From positions 182,853-216,279 of the forward strand of contig NZ_JACOPV010000013.1 in NCBI RefSeq assembly GCF_016881005.1: a DNA stretch of 33,427 bases, read 5' to 3'. Position 1 is the stretch's first letter; every line of letters starts with the position of its first letter. Source of the stretch: Pseudomonas arcuscaelestis. Lineage in GTDB: Bacteria > Pseudomonadota > Gammaproteobacteria > Pseudomonadales > Pseudomonadaceae. The notes below the pieces were generated by a model. It worked only from the letters and a program-made list of their open reading frames with translations, ran no database searches and was not told the origin of the DNA. Below, one piece after another: positions 30,987 through 33,427 of the stretch. Position numbers and translations under genes: made by a program.

Positions 30987-32546
30987 ATGCGTATCAAAGT
31001 GCATTGCCAGAACCGCATCGGCATTCTGCGCGACATTCTCAACCTGCTGGTGGAGTACGGAATCAACGTCGCACGCGGCGAGGTAGGGGGCGAGCATGGC
31101 AATGCCATCTATCTGCATTGCCCGAACCTGATAAACCTGCAGTTCCAGGCCCTGCGCCCCAAATTCGAGTCGATTACCGGTGTGTTCGGGGTCAAGCGCG
31201 TGGGCCTGATGCCGAGCGAGCGGCGGCATATGGAACTCAATGCGTTGCTCGGTGCGTTGGATTTTCCGGTGTTGTCGATCGATATGGGTGGCTCCATCGT
31301 CGCCGCCAACCGTGCAGCGGCGCAGTTGCTCGGGGTGAGGGTGGATGAGGTCCCCGGCATTCCGTTGTCGCGTTATGCCGAGGATTTTGACCTCCCGGAG
31401 CTGGTGCGTGCCAACAAGTCGCGTATCAACGGCTTGCGTGTGAAGGTCAAGGGTGACGTGTTCCTCGCAGACATCGCACCTCTGCAGTCCGAGCACGATG
31501 ACAGTGAGGCGCTGGCGGGAGCAGTGTTGACCTTGCACCGGGCAGATCGCATCGGTGAGCGTATCTATAATGTTCGCAAGCAGGAGCTGCGCGGCTTCGA
31601 CAGCATCTTCCAAAGCTCACGGGTGATGGCTGCGGTTGTGCGTGAGGCGCGGCGCATGGCACCGCTGGATGCGCCCTTACTGATCGAGGGTGAAACCGGC
31701 ACTGGCAAGGAGCTGCTGGCGCGGGCCTGCCACCTGGCCAGCCCACGTGGCCAGGCGCCATTGATGGCGCTCAATTGTGCTGGCCTGCCGGAGTCCATGG
31801 CCGAAACCGAATTGTTCGGTTACGGCCCAGGCGCATTCGAAGGGGCGCGTGCCGAAGGCAAGTTAGGCCTGTTGGAACTGACCGCAGGCGGAACCCTGTT
31901 TCTCGATGGCGTAGGTGAAATGAGCCCGCGGTTGCAGGTCAAGTTGCTGCGCTTCTTGCAGGATGGCTGCTTTCGCCGGGTGGGTAGCGACGAAGAGGTT
32001 TACCTGGATGTGCGGGTGATCTGCGCAACCCAGGTCGATCTGTCGGAACTGTGTGCCCGGGGTGAGTTCCGCCAGGACCTTTACCATCGATTGAACGTGC
32101 TCTCCCTGCATATTCCACCGCTGCGTGAGTGCCTTGATGGCTTGCCACCTCTGGTCGAGCATTTCCTCGACCAGGCGAGTCGGCAAATTGGGTGTTCGTT
32201 GCCGCGCCTGGCGCCGGCAGCCATGGAACGTCTGAGTCAGTATCACTGGCCGGGGAACGTGCGCCAGTTGGAAAACGTACTGTTTCAGGCGGTGTCCTTG
32301 TGTGATGGCGGATTGGTCAAGAGCGAGCATATCCGCTTGCCAGACTATGGCACGCGCCAGCCGCTGGGCGAGTTTTCCCTGGAAGGAAGTTTGGGGGATA
32401 TTGTCGGACGCTTTGAAAAGGCAGTGCTCGAACAGTTAATGGGCGAGTTCACCAGCAGTCGGGCTTTGGGTAAGCGGCTCGGCGTTTCTCATACAACGAT
32501 AGCCAACAAGTTGCGCGAACATGGTGTTGGCAAGTCGGTAGAGTAA
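30987..32546 (+). CDS. phhR: TyrR-family transcriptional regulator PhhR
   Basis: 519 residues. N-terminal ACT domain (MRIKVHCQNRIGILRDILNL in part), PAS domain (about 80-190), AAA+ domain with Walker A GETGTGKE and Walker B GGTLFLDGVGEM, and a C-terminal Fis-type helix-turn-helix (RALGKRLGVSHTTIANKLREHG). The sigma-54 contact loop reads GAFEGA rather than GAFTGA, so normal sigma-54 activation is doubtful. It senses aromatic amino acids and activates phhABC, with probable effects on aroP. Downstream is a GC-rich imperfect hairpin (about 32615-32650) without a T-tract. Confidence 0.95.
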   Translation: MRIKVHCQNRIGILRDILNLLVEYGINVARGEVGGEHGNAIYLHCPNLINLQFQALRPKFESITGVFGVKRVGLMPSERRHMELNALLGALDFPVLSIDMGGSIVAANRAAAQLLGVRVDEVPGIPLSRYAEDFDLPELVRANKSRINGLRVKVKGDVFLADIAPLQSEHDDSEALAGAVLTLHRADRIGERIYNVRKQELRGFDSIFQSSRVMAAVVREARRMAPLDAPLLIEGETGTGKELLARACHLASPRGQAPLMALNCAGLPESMAETELFGYGPGAFEGARAEGKLGLLELTAGGTLFLDGVGEMSPRLQVKLLRFLQDGCFRRVGSDEEVYLDVRVICATQVDLSELCARGEFRQDLYHRLNVLSLHIPPLRECLDGLPPLVEHFLDQASRQIGCSLPRLAPAAMERLSQYHWPGNVRQLENVLFQAVSLCDGGLVKSEHIRLPDYGTRQPLGEFSLEGSLGDIVGRFEKAVLEQLMGEFTSSRALGKRLGVSHTTIANKLREHGVGKSVE

Positions 32547-32666
32547 GCGCGATTAATTGCGAGGATGTTTGGGAAGGGGAGTGCGTGGTAATTATTAAGA
32601 GCAGGTTAACTTGAGCCGCGCGCCTCGGTCCGAAGCGATCAAGGCGCGGCGAGCAGTAACTACTGA

Positions 32667-32933
32667 TTATCCATTCGAGCAGCCGTTGCCCATTACACGG
32701 TACTCAAGAATATGTCGTTGGCCCTGCGAGTCCTCATAGGTCATACGCGCTGGAACCACTTCGCAGACGTTAGGCACTTCGCTCATGGAGATAACTTTAG
32801 CGATGTCCAGGTGCTGCGAGTAACTGTACTGTTCAACCGGAATCTGCTCGGCGCCACCGTTTGCAACTTCGTCGGCGATTGCCGCGGTGCAAACACTGCC
32901 GAGTACCAATGCCAGTAAAGCTTTCATTTTCAT
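32667..32933 (-). CDS. DUF2790 family small exported protein
   Basis: 88 residues. Signal peptide MKMKALLALVLGSVCTAAIA with cleavage before DEVA. The mature part has HLDIAKVISMSEVPNVCEVVPARMTYEDSQG in part and RHILEYRVMGNGC, the typical DUF2790 core with two conserved Cys that could pair. This family is almost limited to pseudomonads, often in several copies; function unknown. CAGGT precedes the first ATG; the ATG at codon 3 is an alternative. Its 5' leader has a strong hairpin. Confidence 0.88.
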   Translation of the reverse strand: MKMKALLALVLGSVCTAAIADEVANGGAEQIPVEQYSYSQHLDIAKVISMSEVPNVCEVVPARMTYEDSQGQRHILEYRVMGNGCSNG

Positions 32934-32961
32934 TTTACCTGTCTAAGGTCGTAAGAGGGTG

Positions 32962-32982
32962 CGCGACGCTTGTGGCGTCGCG
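32962..32982 (-). promoter_or_regulatory. Hairpin in the DUF2790 5' leader
   Basis: Perfect 8-bp stem CGCGACGC/GCGTCGCG with a 5-nt loop, 29 nt upstream of the DUF2790 start codon. No T-tract follows on the minus strand (ACCCTCTTAC), so it is not an obvious attenuator; mRNA stabilisation or a protein site is possible. Confidence 0.6.
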
Positions 32983-33333
32983 TGTACAACTAAAGTTCAA
33001 CTATCTGGGTTATCTCGGGATTAACGGCCTTCGTGGGGGCTGTAACAAGAAGTTAATCTCGATGCCGTTGCTGGCGAGGTGAATTTTAGGTGGGGCCATG
33101 GCCGTTAAACAGATGGCGTTTTGATAAACACTGTTGGCGAAAACTGTAACAATCACGCCGTTGGCTGCCTTTGGAATTATTTTTATATGCGCCGAGGCCC
33201 GGTCTTGAGCCTGCGGCTGATTGCGTGGGCGCAAAAGGTCTTGGCGGTACTACCAACGTCGAATGGCCAGTCAGGTCTGGTACAGTTACAACGAGGTCAT
33301 ACAAAAACAACTATTACACCGAGGTAGATAAAG
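32983..33333. other. Intergenic region between the DUF2790 gene and acs
   Basis: About 350 nt with no convincing gene. An imperfect palindrome TTGGCGGTACTACCAA (33241-33256) lies about 80 nt before the acs start and could be an operator. Short frames here lack ribosome sites and family resemblance. Confidence 0.4.
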
Positions 33334-33427
33334 ATGAGTGCGGCTCCCCTGTATCCCGTTCGTCCCGAGGTTGCGGCCAATACCCTGACTGATGAGGCGA
33401 CCTACAAGGCCATGTACCAGCAGTCGG
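33334..33427 (+). CDS. acs: Acetyl-CoA synthetase, N-terminal fragment (cut by window end)
   Basis: The first 31 codons give MSAAPLYPVRPEVAANTL and then TDEATYKAMYQQS, the N-terminus typical of pseudomonad Acs. ATG 33334 has GAGG nine nt upstream. Acs activates acetate to acetyl-CoA through acetyl-AMP. No catalytic motif is in the window, so the call rests on the N-terminal sequence and on the remembered neighbourhood with phhR. Confidence 0.82.
   Translation, partial: MSAAPLYPVRPEVAANTLTDEATYKAMYQQS

Noticed and set aside
32615..32650. GC-rich imperfect inverted repeat between phhR and the DUF2790 gene as a terminator
   Set aside because: The stem has a bulge and neither strand has a T-tract; noted under phhR but not listed as a terminator.

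Overview
The window looks like chromosomal DNA of a fluorescent pseudomonad in the Pseudomonas putida/fluorescens group. The evidence is high-GC coding with strong G/C third positions, a trpH-yciO-scpA-scpB-rluB cluster, a phhABC operon with divergent phhR beside acs, a PlpD-type patatin next to a MarR gene and recQ, and degenerate Pseudomonas REP palindromes. From memory the gene order is close to the recQ-to-acs part of the P. putida chromosome. No tRNA, rRNA, CRISPR array, insertion sequence or prophage is visible.

Layout. 1-4119: the 3' end of a giant RTX adhesin (LapA/MapA type) with near-identical 246-residue repeats, a VWA domain, RTX nonapeptides and a type I secretion tail. 4169-10624: a DUF454 membrane protein, a UPF0149 protein, recQ, a MarR regulator with a palindromic operator, the autotransported patatin PlpD and a SelW-like thioredoxin-fold protein. 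10625-13437: a minus-strand block of DMT exporter, AraC regulator, PhnZ-like HD-domain protein and Mpo1-like DUF962 protein. 13597-16754: an OruR-like AraC regulator, trkH and a YdjA-like nitroreductase. 16835-19840: an envelope-stress-like module (histidine kinase, Spy/CpxP-like chaperone, OmpR-type response regulator, coiled-coil membrane-anchored protein). 19960-25370: yciI-yciB on the minus strand, then the plus-strand run trpH, yciO, scpA, scpB with GTGA overlaps at two junctions, then rluB. 25371-33427: aromatic amino acid metabolism (aroP, phhC-phhB-phhA, phhR) with arfB, a small unannotated ORF, a DUF2790 protein and the start of acs.

How they fit together. AroP imports Phe/Tyr/Trp, PhhA with its pterin-recycling partner PhhB hydroxylates Phe to Tyr, PhhC transaminates the product, and PhhR is the regulator. 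I see TyrR/PhhR-type boxes (TGTAAA-N6-TTTACA) both between phhA and phhR and far upstream of aroP, so these genes probably form one local regulon. PhhR carries a degenerate GAFEGA in place of GAFTGA, in line with sigma-70 rather than sigma-54 activation. The two-component module has a GTAAA-N6-GTAAA direct repeat in front of the chaperone gene and a strong terminator between chaperone and kinase.

Most worth a second look: the DUF962/HD/AraC/DMT block, which pairs two putative iron-dependent oxygenases with an exporter and has no function I know of; the 42-codon ORF with a good ribosome binding site next to an 11-bp perfect inverted repeat after arfB; the long aroP leader with its distant PhhR box and possible 56-codon ORF; and the exact 738-bp repeats of the adhesin. 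I do not see a clearly novel defence or mobile system.
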